From JBBDRW01 sp040905265 (GTDB lineage Bacteria; Bacteroidota; Rhodothermia; Balneolales; Balneolaceae), in contig JBBDRW010000022.1 of assembly GCA_040905265.1 (NCBI GenBank), positions 1-56,765 of the forward strand: a stretch of DNA of 56,765 nt, written 5' to 3'. A program made the translations under genes and the position numbers. A model generated the notes under the pieces. That model ran no database searches and had not been told where the DNA came from. It saw nothing but the letters and a program-made list of their open reading frames with translations. Positions 9,058 through 17,200 of the stretch are shown in pieces (within the stretch, counting starts at the first letter, position 1; every line of letters starts with the position of its first letter).

Positions 9058-9975
9058 TTAGTTAGTGGCTCTTGGATGAGCCTGTTCATAAACACTCTTC
9101 AGTCGTTCTACACTGGTATGTGTGTAGACCTGTGTGGCGGACAGATTGGCATGGCCGAGAAACTCTTTGATCATGCGGATATCTGCGCCGGCATCAAGCA
9201 TATGTGTGGCAAAACTGTGCCGCAGTACGTGCGGGCTCTTCTGGGTCACTTCGCTGCTCCTCTCCAGGTAGTGACGGACCGTATGTTGTACCATTCTCGG
9301 ATAGGCCCGTTGCCCGTTTTTGGCGAGAAAGAGTGCTTTTCGGGCATCCTGATACGTTTTTTTCCCAAACAACTCTTCTCGTGAAGCCAGATGGTTTTTC
9401 AGGGCACTTATCGCTTCATCCCCGAGAGGTACAATTCGCTGTTTGTTTCCTTTTCCCTGGACAGTGATCTGATTCAGTTTCAGATTGAGGTCAGAGAGGT
9501 TCAGCCCGACCAGTTCACTGAGGCGGATGCCGGTCGCGTAGAAAGTCTCCAGAATCGCACGGTCCTGAAATGACTGCGGATCTTCTCCGTCCGCCAGTTC
9601 CATCATTCTCCGAATATCCTCCGGGTGGACCGTGTTGGGAAGTTGCCTCTCTTTTTTGCGAATAACGAGCAAATGTGCCGGATTTTTTTCGATATGTCCT
9701 CGTTTGAAGATGTACGTAAAGTAAGAACGTATAGAGGCTACTTTTCGTGCGATCGAACTGGTTGCCATTCCCTCTTCCATCAATTCACCCAGCCAGAGAC
9801 GGATCATCAGGCGGTCCACCTGTTGAATGTCCACGTCCTCGGGTTCACATGAGAATTCAGAGGCACAAAAGGTGAGAAACTGTGTCAGGTCGTTCCGATA
9901 CGAAATGACTGTATGAGGGGATGCATTCCGTTCAATCTCAAGGTATCGGAGATATGTTTTGATCAGATGTTTCAT
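9058..9975 (-). CDS. xerC: Tyrosine recombinase XerC/XerD
   Basis: This is a site-specific recombinase that resolves chromosome dimers at dif. It has 305 residues: an N-terminal SAM-like core-binding domain (1-100) and a C-terminal catalytic domain. The full catalytic set is present: Arg151 (GIRLSEL), Lys175 (GKGNKQR), His249 and Arg252 (HVLRHSFATH), His275 (LGHANL) and Tyr284 (VYTH). Length and the absence of a nearby attachment site, cargo or excisionase favour the housekeeping Xer protein over a phage or island integrase. It is the first gene of the xerC-hpf-hprK operon, 18 bases before hpf. Whether it is XerC or XerD is not certain. Confidence 0.88.
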   Translation of the reverse strand: MKHLIKTYLRYLEIERNASPHTVISYRNDLTQFLTFCASEFSCEPEDVDIQQVDRLMIRLWLGELMEEGMATSSIARKVASIRSYFTYIFKRGHIEKNPAHLLVIRKKERQLPNTVHPEDIRRMMELADGEDPQSFQDRAILETFYATGIRLSELVGLNLSDLNLKLNQITVQGKGNKQRIVPLGDEAISALKNHLASREELFGKKTYQDARKALFLAKNGQRAYPRMVQHTVRHYLERSSEVTQKSPHVLRHSFATHMLDAGADIRMIKEFLGHANLSATQVYTHTSVERLKSVYEQAHPRATN

Positions 9976-10028
9976 CTCCTAATGAATATCACTGAAAAGA
10001 AGGTAAAATAAAAGGGATGAATGTACGG

Positions 10029-11201
10029 TCACCGGTTGACGGGGCGTCCTTTCCAGGTCACATTGCGCCCCTTCAGGCGGTCCAGAAGGGAGATAATGCC
10101 CAGCCTTTGAAACCACAAGACGCCGAGCGGGTGTGAGAGTGCGTGAAGCGGGTTCCACCGGAACCAGAGGGCGAGCATCAGCCGCTGCAGCAAAATCAAT
10201 GTGATGGACGCGCTGGAGAGGAACAGCCAGGAGCTGTTTGTGATTGCCAGGCTCAGTGGCAGTGCAAGAAACGGGAGGATGAATACAACCAGATGGAGCA
10301 GCCCGGCCACGAGAAAGAGTGGAATGGAGCCGTAGAAACCGGCAAGAAAGTTTTTTCGCAGCCCCTCTGTCAACTCCACTGCCGAACGGTACATCCGGCA
10401 CCGGACGGTCCCGATGCCACTGAACATTCCGATTCGTAAACCTGACTTGCGGGCGGCTTTTGCCAGGGCGACATCTTCGACCACCTGATCCCTGACTGCA
10501 TTGTGCCCGCCAAACTGTTCGTATAGTTTTTTCGGAACCGCAATGCATTGGCCGCAGGCGACAGCAAACCAGTGGTTGGTTTTTTTACGAAACGGAGCTG
10601 GGATCCAGCGTGGAGATCGGCGGCCATAACCGGCAGGCAGGAGTGTAACCAGTGCGTAGTAGACAAGAGGGATTACCGCCTGCTCCCAAAAGGTTTTCAG
10701 GATCTGCTCCGGCCAGACAGTTAACATATCGATCGATTCGCTTCGAAGTCCGGCGCGGATCCTCTGAAGGCTGCCGGGCATCAGGGAAGTATCCGCATCC
10801 AGGAAGAGAAGCAGCTCGCCGCGTGCTTCCCTGGAGAGTTGCCGGCAGGCCCACGGTTTGCCCATCCACCCCTCCGGCAGAGGTTTCCCCTGTAACACGC
10901 GGAGTTTTCTGTTATATTCGTTCCCGAGTGTCTGGAGAAGGTCCGGAGTGTTGTCTGTAGAGCGGTCGTCAAGAACGAGGACTTCAAACCTGGGATCGTC
11001 CTGAGTACATGTTGACCGGATAATCGTTTCGATGGTATGCTCTTCGTTTCGTGCAGGTATGCAGACGGAGAGAAGAGGGATTTCACCCGCCTCATGTGAA
11101 CCTGCGGGGAGCGGCAGAAGCTCATACCGATTCCGGATGAAGATGCCCGACGTCACGATCAGATAGAAGAGTGCAAAAACGAGGAGCCAGGTGAGGATCA
11201 T
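10029..11201 (-). CDS. Family 2 glycosyltransferase, probable carotenoid (CruC-like) glycosyltransferase
   Basis: This is a membrane glycosyltransferase of 390 residues. An N-terminal helix is followed by a GT-A domain with LSVCIPARNEE, VLDDRSTDNT and the metal-binding FLDADTS, and then EGWMGKPWACRQLS, characteristic of the CruC/CrtX-type branch acting on hydroxylated carotenoids. Three or four membrane helices occupy the C-terminal third. The divergent neighbour is a carotenoid 1,2-hydratase, which would make the tertiary hydroxyl this enzyme could glycosylate, so the pair would build a carotenoid glycoside in the inner membrane. The substrate is inferred from context. Another lipid-linked acceptor is possible. 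Confidence 0.75.
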   Translation of the reverse strand: MILTWLLVFALFYLIVTSGIFIRNRYELLPLPAGSHEAGEIPLLSVCIPARNEEHTIETIIRSTCTQDDPRFEVLVLDDRSTDNTPDLLQTLGNEYNRKLRVLQGKPLPEGWMGKPWACRQLSREARGELLLFLDADTSLMPGSLQRIRAGLRSESIDMLTVWPEQILKTFWEQAVIPLVYYALVTLLPAGYGRRSPRWIPAPFRKKTNHWFAVACGQCIAVPKKLYEQFGGHNAVRDQVVEDVALAKAARKSGLRIGMFSGIGTVRCRMYRSAVELTEGLRKNFLAGFYGSIPLFLVAGLLHLVVFILPFLALPLSLAITNSSWLFLSSASITLILLQRLMLALWFRWNPLHALSHPLGVLWFQRLGIISLLDRLKGRNVTWKGRPVNR

Positions 11202-11305
11202 CAGATACCTCCGGAGATCATCTGAACGATCTGAGTTGCATCGCTTCGATATGGATCAGGCAGTTGGATTTTCAAGGGCTCAGTGTGTTGAATGTGGAAC
11301 TTATA

Positions 11306-12442
11306 ATGGGGAAACGTTTCATGAAAATCATATCAGATCCGACACGGGATACCCGGACGGCAAAGCCTGATCCAGGCAGTTATGAGTGGTGGTATTTCGA
11401 TGCACTGTCAGAGAGTGGAGAGTTTGGTTTGGTCGTCATCTTCTATGAGGGCAATCCTTTCTCCTCCAGATACCGGGATTCAATGAGTACCCTGGCATGG
11501 GAAACGCCGGAACCGGCCCGATCGTTTCCGGCGCTTTCTATCTCGATCTATCGGCATGGCCGGCCGGTCTATTACGGTTTTCAGGAGGTTGAACCAGAGG
11601 ATGCTGACTTTCAGACAGATGAGATTCGCGGACATGTCGGACGGAGCTCCTTCCAGGCCATTCAGGCTGAAAACCGGCCTGAATACCGGGTTATTCTCGA
11701 TCAGGCCCTCGTGAATGGAGACCGAATCAGTGGGGAGTTGACGTTTCAATCGGAATTACCACCATTGGCAGAGTTTCCCGGTCCGGGTAGAGCCGGACCT
11801 GAATCGGAGAGGAGCCTGACAGGCAGCCCGGATGGCACCGGCCATCTCTGGAATCTGGTCCAGCCCTGTGCATCGGTCTCCGGAGACCTTGAATTAACAG
11901 GGTTTAAACCGCTATCAGTCCGGTTCTCCGGCATCGGTTATCACGACCACAATCTGGGCCGGGAGCCGATGGAGAGAAGCTTCCTGGATTGGTATTGGGG
12001 CCGCTTTCACCTGCCCGGCCGTACGTTTGTCTACTATGTGATGAACCTGCTGAACGGAGGGCGGCAACATTGCAGCTGGATGGTGGATCAGAGGGGGAGG
12101 GTTACTCCGGCCGGCACCGAGGTTACACTTTCGGACAAAGAGACAAGCCTGTTCGGGCTGCAGAGTGCACGAAAGCTGACATTTACAGGAGACGGTGTCC
12201 GGGCAACGGTTCAACAGGAGAAGGTTCTGGACAACGGGCCTTTTTATCAGCGTTTCCTCAGTAGTGTACTGGCAGAAGACGGAGAGCAGGTTTTCGGTGG
12301 GAAAGGGGTGAGTGAGTACATCATGCCCGGCCGAATTCACATGCCCATCTTCCGTCCACTGGTAAATATGCGGATTGCTTATCCCGGAAAAAAGGGGCAC
12401 TGGGTTCAAAAGAGTCCGCGCCTCTACCGATGGACCTGGTAA
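11306..12442 (+). CDS. Carotenoid 1,2-hydratase (CrtC-like)
   Basis: This resembles hydroxyneurosporene synthase/carotenoid 1,2-hydratase, which adds water to the terminal psi-end double bond of acyclic or monocyclic carotenoids. Family marks are GSYEWWYFDALSESGEFGLV near the N-terminus and GYHDHNLGREPM with LDWYWGRFHLPGRTFVYY in the C-terminal half, in a lipocalin-like double-barrel protein of about 375 residues. The frame extends upstream to a TTG at 11264, but ATG 11306 or ATG 11321 (GGGGA 8 bases upstream) are better starts. It diverges from the glycosyltransferase across about 100 bases, which should hold both promoters. No other carotenoid gene is adjacent. Confidence 0.8.
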   Translation: MGKRFMKIISDPTRDTRTAKPDPGSYEWWYFDALSESGEFGLVVIFYEGNPFSSRYRDSMSTLAWETPEPARSFPALSISIYRHGRPVYYGFQEVEPEDADFQTDEIRGHVGRSSFQAIQAENRPEYRVILDQALVNGDRISGELTFQSELPPLAEFPGPGRAGPESERSLTGSPDGTGHLWNLVQPCASVSGDLELTGFKPLSVRFSGIGYHDHNLGREPMERSFLDWYWGRFHLPGRTFVYYVMNLLNGGRQHCSWMVDQRGRVTPAGTEVTLSDKETSLFGLQSARKLTFTGDGVRATVQQEKVLDNGPFYQRFLSSVLAEDGEQVFGGKGVSEYIMPGRIHMPIFRPLVNMRIAYPGKKGHWVQKSPRLYRWTW

Positions 12443-12478
12443 GGCCGGGAACCGGCCATGGAGACAACGGTGGGTCGT

Positions 12479-13756
12479 TTAATTGGAACGTGTCAGAATC
12501 CGGCTTCGCTCATACTCCTCTTTGTAATCGCGGATGGCACGAAAGATTGCAGATGCAATGATCGATTGCCCGTAGTCTGTGGAGAGATATTGAGCTTCGG
12601 AAGGGTTGGAGATGAAACCGGCTTCCACAAGTACCGCCGGCATGGAGGCGTGATAGAGGACGACAAACTGCGCCTGCTTGACTCCGCGGGAGCGCCGCTG
12701 AGCTCTTGCCCGAAACTGATGCTCAATTTTCTCGGCAATCTGCTCACTGATCGCGATATTTCCGGCGTTGGCCAGTTCATAGATTAGCAGATCCTCCTCA
12801 CTTAACTCTTCAATGCCGTTTCCGGATTCGAGATGAACCACACTGTTTTCCCGCTTCATCACGTCAAGCGCGGAGGCAGAGCGCGCAAGCCCGAGAAAAT
12901 AGACTTCACTTCCATAGGCATTTCGCGTGTCAACAGAATTTCCATGAATTGAGACGAAAAGGTCACCCCGTTCCCGGTTGGCAATACGCCCCCGCTCCTC
13001 CAGATCCAGAAACGTGTCGTCCTTGCGCGTATAGACTACCCGGATTTCGGGGAGATGCTCTTCAATATAGCTGCCAACTTTCAGTGCAATGGCCAGGTTT
13101 ATTTCCTTTTCCCACACACCATTGTGGCCGCGGGATCCGGGATCATGCCCTCCGTGGCCGGCGTCGATGACGACCGTGTCGAAATTGAGGTTGCTGTGGA
13201 TTCTTGAGTAGGCCTCATCGTCCATGATGCTGGTAAAGATATACTCATCCGTCTCGTCGGCGTTTGAATCGGTCAGGCGGCTCCAGTCGATCGGAGAGAT
13301 ACCTTCAGAAATATGTTCCAGTTCCCGGAGGTCAGTTCGGGTCAATGCAAGCAGCAGATCCCGGCCGTTTTGATCCGGATAGGCGTTTGTGCGAAAGTGG
13401 TTTCCGTCGGCAAGCCGAAAATCGACACCATAACCGGATCCGGTTCGGTACAGAGCCAGGTTATCAAACAGTTCAGGTTCATCAGGCAGTTGAAGAGAGA
13501 CGGTATCCAGATCCCCGGAGTAGAGGATCATCTGAATCCTGTCCGGAGCCGGCTGCAGAACCCGGAAGGAGTCCGCAGGCTGTGAGAGGTGGTATCGGAC
13601 GACAAATCCATTACCGTCGCTTCGTTCTGTGGCGGATATACGGTTCAATTCTGTCTGAGCCTGAAGAGAGACTGCGGAAAGGAGCATGCAGAACAATAAC
13701 AGTGCGAATTGAGGTGCGTTTCGCATCAATCGGGGATATAAATTGGTTCCTGCCAT
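12479..13756 (-). CDS. N-acetylmuramoyl-L-alanine amidase (Amidase_3)
   Basis: This exported cell-wall hydrolase of 425 residues cleaves the bond between MurNAc and the stem peptide, mainly at septation. It has an N-terminal signal peptide ending near SLQAQ and an AMIN-like beta-rich domain in residues about 35-180. The Amidase_3 domain (about 195-415) has the zinc ligands in VVIDAGHGGHDPG, WEKE and VSIHGNS, and the catalytic Glu in LVEAGFISNPSEA. All are intact. No inserted autoinhibitory helix is obvious, though residues 305-335 (MKRENSVVHLESG region) could be one, as in AmiA/B/C regulated by EnvC-like M23 proteins. An M23 protein is encoded at 6.5-7.5 kb. ATG 13756 was chosen; an internal ATG at 13726 also precedes the signal peptide. 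Confidence 0.9.
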   Translation of the reverse strand: MAGTNLYPRLMRNAPQFALLLFCMLLSAVSLQAQTELNRISATERSDGNGFVVRYHLSQPADSFRVLQPAPDRIQMILYSGDLDTVSLQLPDEPELFDNLALYRTGSGYGVDFRLADGNHFRTNAYPDQNGRDLLLALTRTDLRELEHISEGISPIDWSRLTDSNADETDEYIFTSIMDDEAYSRIHSNLNFDTVVIDAGHGGHDPGSRGHNGVWEKEINLAIALKVGSYIEEHLPEIRVVYTRKDDTFLDLEERGRIANRERGDLFVSIHGNSVDTRNAYGSEVYFLGLARSASALDVMKRENSVVHLESGNGIEELSEEDLLIYELANAGNIAISEQIAEKIEHQFRARAQRRSRGVKQAQFVVLYHASMPAVLVEAGFISNPSEAQYLSTDYGQSIIASAIFRAIRDYKEEYERSRILTRSN

Positions 13757-13889
13757 GGAATATACGTTAAACGTGGCGGTAACTTGGTTGACAGGTGCCG
13801 GTATACTTCCTATGTGTAAATGATATAATTAGATACAAGTAACGTAAAAAAGAGGGGAGAAACAACTGGTTTTTACCTCGAGCGGCGAC

Positions 13890-14603
13890 TCAGGAAGGGC
13901 GGCCCGAATTGATCAGAAACAGTGCCGGTTTACCCTGAATGTCGGGTTTTTTGCTCTTTCGCCACTTGTGAACAGGCATGCTGAGAATCAGTTCGTCAGG
14001 CATGGTGAGGTTACAGGCAATGGCCAGCCTCGTATCCGGATTGCAGGTCTTCAGCAGGGATTGAAGCATGGGTTCATTTCTGTGCGGTGTCTCCATGAAG
14101 ATCTGGGTCCGGTTCAGTTGTCTCGACTCTTGTTCCAGATTACGAATCGCGCCGGCCCGGTCTCGTTCCTGTACCGGAAGGTAGCCGTGAAATGTGAATG
14201 ACTGGCCGTTCATTCCGGAAGCCATCAAAGCGAGCAGTATCGAAGAAGGGCCGACCAGAGGGGTGACACGAATTCCGTTGTCGTGAGCGATTTTGACCAG
14301 TGTGGAGCCGGGATCAGCCACTCCAGGGGCTCCCGCTTCCGAAAAGAGGCCGGTGTCCCGGGTTTTCAGAAGTTCCAGATAACTGAAAATTTCATGTTCC
14401 GGAGTTTTTTTGTTGAGAATCCGCAGTTCCATCTCATACGGAGGGATCGGGTGGCCGACCCACTGAAAGAGGCTGAGCGCGTGCCGGTTGTTCTCAACGA
14501 TGAAACAGTTGAGGCTGCGAATCGTCTCAAGTGTGTGTTCCGGGAGTGTCAGATTCTCTTTTCGTTTGCCAATCGGAACCGGTATCAGATAGAGAGTGCT
14601 CAT
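13890..14603 (-). CDS. RsmI-like SAM-dependent methyltransferase (tetrapyrrole methylase fold)
   Basis: This is a soluble methyltransferase of 237 residues. It begins LYLIPVPIGKRKENL, close to the RsmI/CbiF nucleotide-binding opening, and has GLFSEAGAPGVADPGS and PLVGPSSILLALMASG, the two SAM-contact segments of the family, then FHGYLP and ETPHRN. RsmI 2'-O-methylates C1402 of 16S rRNA. This short branch lacks the C-terminal extension of E. coli RsmI and may be a paralogue with another substrate, so no symbol is given. Its start overlaps the upstream unknown membrane protein gene by 4 bases (ATGA), showing translational coupling. Confidence 0.85.
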   Translation of the reverse strand: MSTLYLIPVPIGKRKENLTLPEHTLETIRSLNCFIVENNRHALSLFQWVGHPIPPYEMELRILNKKTPEHEIFSYLELLKTRDTGLFSEAGAPGVADPGSTLVKIAHDNGIRVTPLVGPSSILLALMASGMNGQSFTFHGYLPVQERDRAGAIRNLEQESRQLNRTQIFMETPHRNEPMLQSLLKTCNPDTRLAIACNLTMPDELILSMPVHKWRKSKKPDIQGKPALFLINSGRPS

Positions 14604-15106
14604 CCTGCCTCGTCCTCTGCTCTGTCCAGCCGTTCTATCACCCAGGGCTTTGCCCCCTCCCTGATTCTGCGGTTTGCATATCGGGTAGCTCCGATGGCGA
14701 TCAGGATTGTAACAATCAGCCCGAATCCCAGAATTGCCAGGTTATAACGTATCATCTTTTTTTGAAGCTCATAGGAGGGGATGATTACGATTTGCCGGAA
14801 TGATTCGGGTTTGTACATGACCGGAATTGATTCATACTCCATCACAACCTGTGCGGTCTGAACGGAAAGCGAGAGTCTCTGTTCAATTGTCTCTTCGGCG
14901 TCGGTACGAAACAGCAGGTCGACGTAGCCGCTCGTCTGTGCTGCAATCTGTTTTACGTCGAAATCCGTTACACTGGCGCTATACTCTTCGCCCTCCTGAA
15001 AGGTCTCTGTAATTCCTTTGTATACGGCCACTTGGTATGCCGACATACCGGCAAAATAGACAGGTAGCAGCCAGAGGAGATAGAGAAACCGCTGTTTATT
15101 TTTCAT
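14600..15106 (-). CDS. Unknown membrane protein with two transmembrane helices
   Basis: The family was not recognised. The 168-residue protein has one helix near residues 7-25 (FLYLLWLLPVYFAGMSAY) and another near 121-142 (YNLAILGFGLIVTILIAIGA), with a beta-rich, probably periplasmic region of about 95 residues between them and a short basic cytoplasmic tail. It lies 4 bases after the degenerate beta-lactamase-fold protein and overlaps the RsmI-like gene by 4 bases, so all three are likely one transcript. A real gene is supported by length, the coherent topology and the tight packing. No catalytic motif is seen. Confidence 0.65.
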   Translation of the reverse strand: MKNKQRFLYLLWLLPVYFAGMSAYQVAVYKGITETFQEGEEYSASVTDFDVKQIAAQTSGYVDLLFRTDAEETIEQRLSLSVQTAQVVMEYESIPVMYKPESFRQIVIIPSYELQKKMIRYNLAILGFGLIVTILIAIGATRYANRRIREGAKPWVIERLDRAEDEAG

Positions 15107-15110
15107 GTAA

Positions 15111-16322
15111 TCAAGGTTCTGTTGTACCGTTTTCTTGCCGGATTTTCATCATGGTTTCAATGAGGGCCGGATCCCAGATCAGGCGCTGTTGAAAATCCTG
15201 ATGCATATGATTGCTGGACATGTGAAACCAGACTGCGATATGGAGCTGGTCAAAAAAGACCGCTTGTACCGTCGTGTCTTCTGTGTAGTGCGAGGTTCCG
15301 AAATCCACTCCGTTTAACAGGCCGACACGGTTGTCATACCAGGACCCATAGTCGGTGAAATTTCGACTCAGGGAGGCGTCTTCCAGCTGCCAGCGCATCC
15401 GGTTCAGCAGATTCCGGCTTACTTCGTTCGGAAACAGCGAGCCTGACCGGATTTGTGAAAGAAATTCTGCCATCTCTCTCGCCGTGGTTTTCGGAAAGAG
15501 CGTGAGGATATCCCGCTCCTGCATGAATGTAAGCCCGAGTCGGTTCCGTTCGAGTACTTCCAGCCAGCCATCCCGTTCTGTGCCGGATACAAATCGGTCT
15601 GTCTGGTTCAGTACCTCTTGCCGGAACTGAGCCGGCCCGGAGTTCTGCCACTGCCCGAGAAGTTCTTCAGCCGGCCCTTTCTGTATGGAAGGGGCCAGGG
15701 CAAGGTAGAGGCCTGAAAACGGGAGTGGAACGTCCGTATGCTGCAAGCCTGCGGTTGAATAGATTCGCGCCATCTCCTGTTCCGGAAGATTCAGCAGCAG
15801 ATAGTCGAACAGGGCAGGGTCATTGTATCGGATCATCAGATTGAGGGCGCTGTCGAGCGTCAGTTCACCGTTCGAATCTATCAGGCCGTTTCGACGGCCA
15901 TACCGGGCAGCTTCCCTGTGGTTGGACTCGTTGATGCCGGGGAGCTGATAACGGCCTGTATCCTCCCAACGGATCTTCCGGTTCGGGTCCTCCGCATCTC
16001 TGAAGAAAAGGTCTTCATAGGCGAGTGATACAAGTACTCCTGCCGTCATTCCCATGGTACGGGGCGTATCGGCGCGGAACATCAGTGTAGAGTCGGGATG
16101 GCCGACAACCATACTGGCGAGAGAGACGAATTCAGGGTGTTCATCTATGTATTCGGTCAGCCCCTGAATGGAGTAGGTTTTTTCGACCCATTCGCTCCCC
16201 TCCGCAAGACTCTCCCTGTTTTCAAGTACCGTGCGGAATCCGTCCGGATTCAGCCCGAAGATGACGAGAAAAATAATCAGGGCTACCGATATAAACAGAG
16301 CAGCTACGTTATATGCTTTCAT
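15111..16322 (-). CDS. Membrane-anchored beta-lactamase-fold protein without catalytic residues (pseudoenzyme candidate)
   Basis: This is a 403-residue protein from ATG 16322; a TTG at 16358 would overlap dapF and is less likely. A single membrane helix (residues about 6-24) anchors a periplasmic domain. The domain layout recalls class A beta-lactamase/transpeptidase folds: a helix at DTPRTMGMTAGVLVSLAYED where SxxK should be, LNLMIRYNDPALFDYLLLNL where SDN should be, and a C-terminal strand pair near NGVDFGTSHYTEDTTVQAVF where KTG should be. The nucleophile Ser and general-base Lys are absent at these positions. It may bind peptidoglycan-like ligands or act as a scaffold. The family assignment is moderate and rests on pattern matching by eye. 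Confidence 0.55.
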   Translation of the reverse strand: MKAYNVAALFISVALIIFLVIFGLNPDGFRTVLENRESLAEGSEWVEKTYSIQGLTEYIDEHPEFVSLASMVVGHPDSTLMFRADTPRTMGMTAGVLVSLAYEDLFFRDAEDPNRKIRWEDTGRYQLPGINESNHREAARYGRRNGLIDSNGELTLDSALNLMIRYNDPALFDYLLLNLPEQEMARIYSTAGLQHTDVPLPFSGLYLALAPSIQKGPAEELLGQWQNSGPAQFRQEVLNQTDRFVSGTERDGWLEVLERNRLGLTFMQERDILTLFPKTTAREMAEFLSQIRSGSLFPNEVSRNLLNRMRWQLEDASLSRNFTDYGSWYDNRVGLLNGVDFGTSHYTEDTTVQAVFFDQLHIAVWFHMSSNHMHQDFQQRLIWDPALIETMMKIRQENGTTEP

Positions 16323-16354
16323 GGCCTGCAGACTTGTTACGGATGGGTGAGATT

Positions 16355-17194
16355 TCAATCCCCATTTTTTTTCAGGGGATAACGGCCCTCAAAGACAAAG
16401 GTTGCCGGCCCTTCGAGTTCGATTTCGGAGTACCGGCCGCTCTTCGCGTTAAATTTGAACCGGACAAGAAGAGTCCCGCCCCGGGTCTGTACCTGATAGG
16501 TAAACGTGCCATCACCCGATGTTTGCCAGGCGTGCCAGGCCAGGGCGGACGCGATTGCACCTGTACCGCAGGCAAGGGTAAGGTTCTCCACCCCCCGTTC
16601 ATACGTCTGGAGCTCCAGTTCTGTCTCCCCGGTTCCATGTATGAAGTTGACGTTGGTCCCTTTTGGTTCGAATGCTTCATGGTTCCTCAGGTGACGGCCC
16701 CGGCTGACAAGCTGGCCCGGATGATCCAGAAGCCCGGCATCAACCCTGCAGACAATATGTTCTGTATTGGTGTAGATATTGAGGAATTCTTCTCCATCCA
16801 CACTCACCGGCTGTACATCCGTCGTAAGAGGAAAGCGAATCGATACATTTTGCCCAGTCAGGCTGGATTCATACGTCTTGTCGTGTACCCTGAAGGTGAG
16901 TTCACTCGCATATCCAAGCCGTTTTGCAAAGAGGGCAAAACAGCGTGCGCCGTTTCCACACATGCCGGCGTCACTTCCGTCCGGATTTTTATAGATCATG
17001 ACAAGTGTTCCCGACTCATCTTCCTCCAGAAGAATCAGCCCGTCCGACCCGATTCCGAATGTCCGGTTGCACATTGCCGGAACGAGATTCGGAAGGTCAG
17101 GCAGGCCAATCAGGCCGGCCCGATTGTCAACCAGAATAAAATCGTTGCCGGTACCCTCTAGCTTGCTGAATGGAATTTCACTTGTTTGGTTCAT
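16355..17194 (-). CDS. dapF: Diaminopimelate epimerase
   Basis: This cytoplasmic enzyme converts LL- to meso-diaminopimelate for lysine and peptidoglycan synthesis. It has 279 residues, the normal length. KLEGTGNDFILVDNR opens the first half. The two catalytic cysteines are in CGNGARCFA and LACGTGAIASALAWH. ATG 17194 lies 6 bases after the holB stop, so holB and dapF are co-transcribed. It is followed by the beta-lactamase-fold gene. Nothing is unusual in the active site. Confidence 0.96.
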   Translation of the reverse strand: MNQTSEIPFSKLEGTGNDFILVDNRAGLIGLPDLPNLVPAMCNRTFGIGSDGLILLEEDESGTLVMIYKNPDGSDAGMCGNGARCFALFAKRLGYASELTFRVHDKTYESSLTGQNVSIRFPLTTDVQPVSVDGEEFLNIYTNTEHIVCRVDAGLLDHPGQLVSRGRHLRNHEAFEPKGTNVNFIHGTGETELELQTYERGVENLTLACGTGAIASALAWHAWQTSGDGTFTYQVQTRGGTLLVRFKFNAKSGRYSEIELEGPATFVFEGRYPLKKNGD

Positions 17195-17200
17195 GGCCGC

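Noticed and set aside
9058..9975. XerC-like recombinase as a mobile-element integrase
   Set aside because: Length, operon with hpf and hprK, and lack of any attachment repeat or cargo point to the housekeeping protein.
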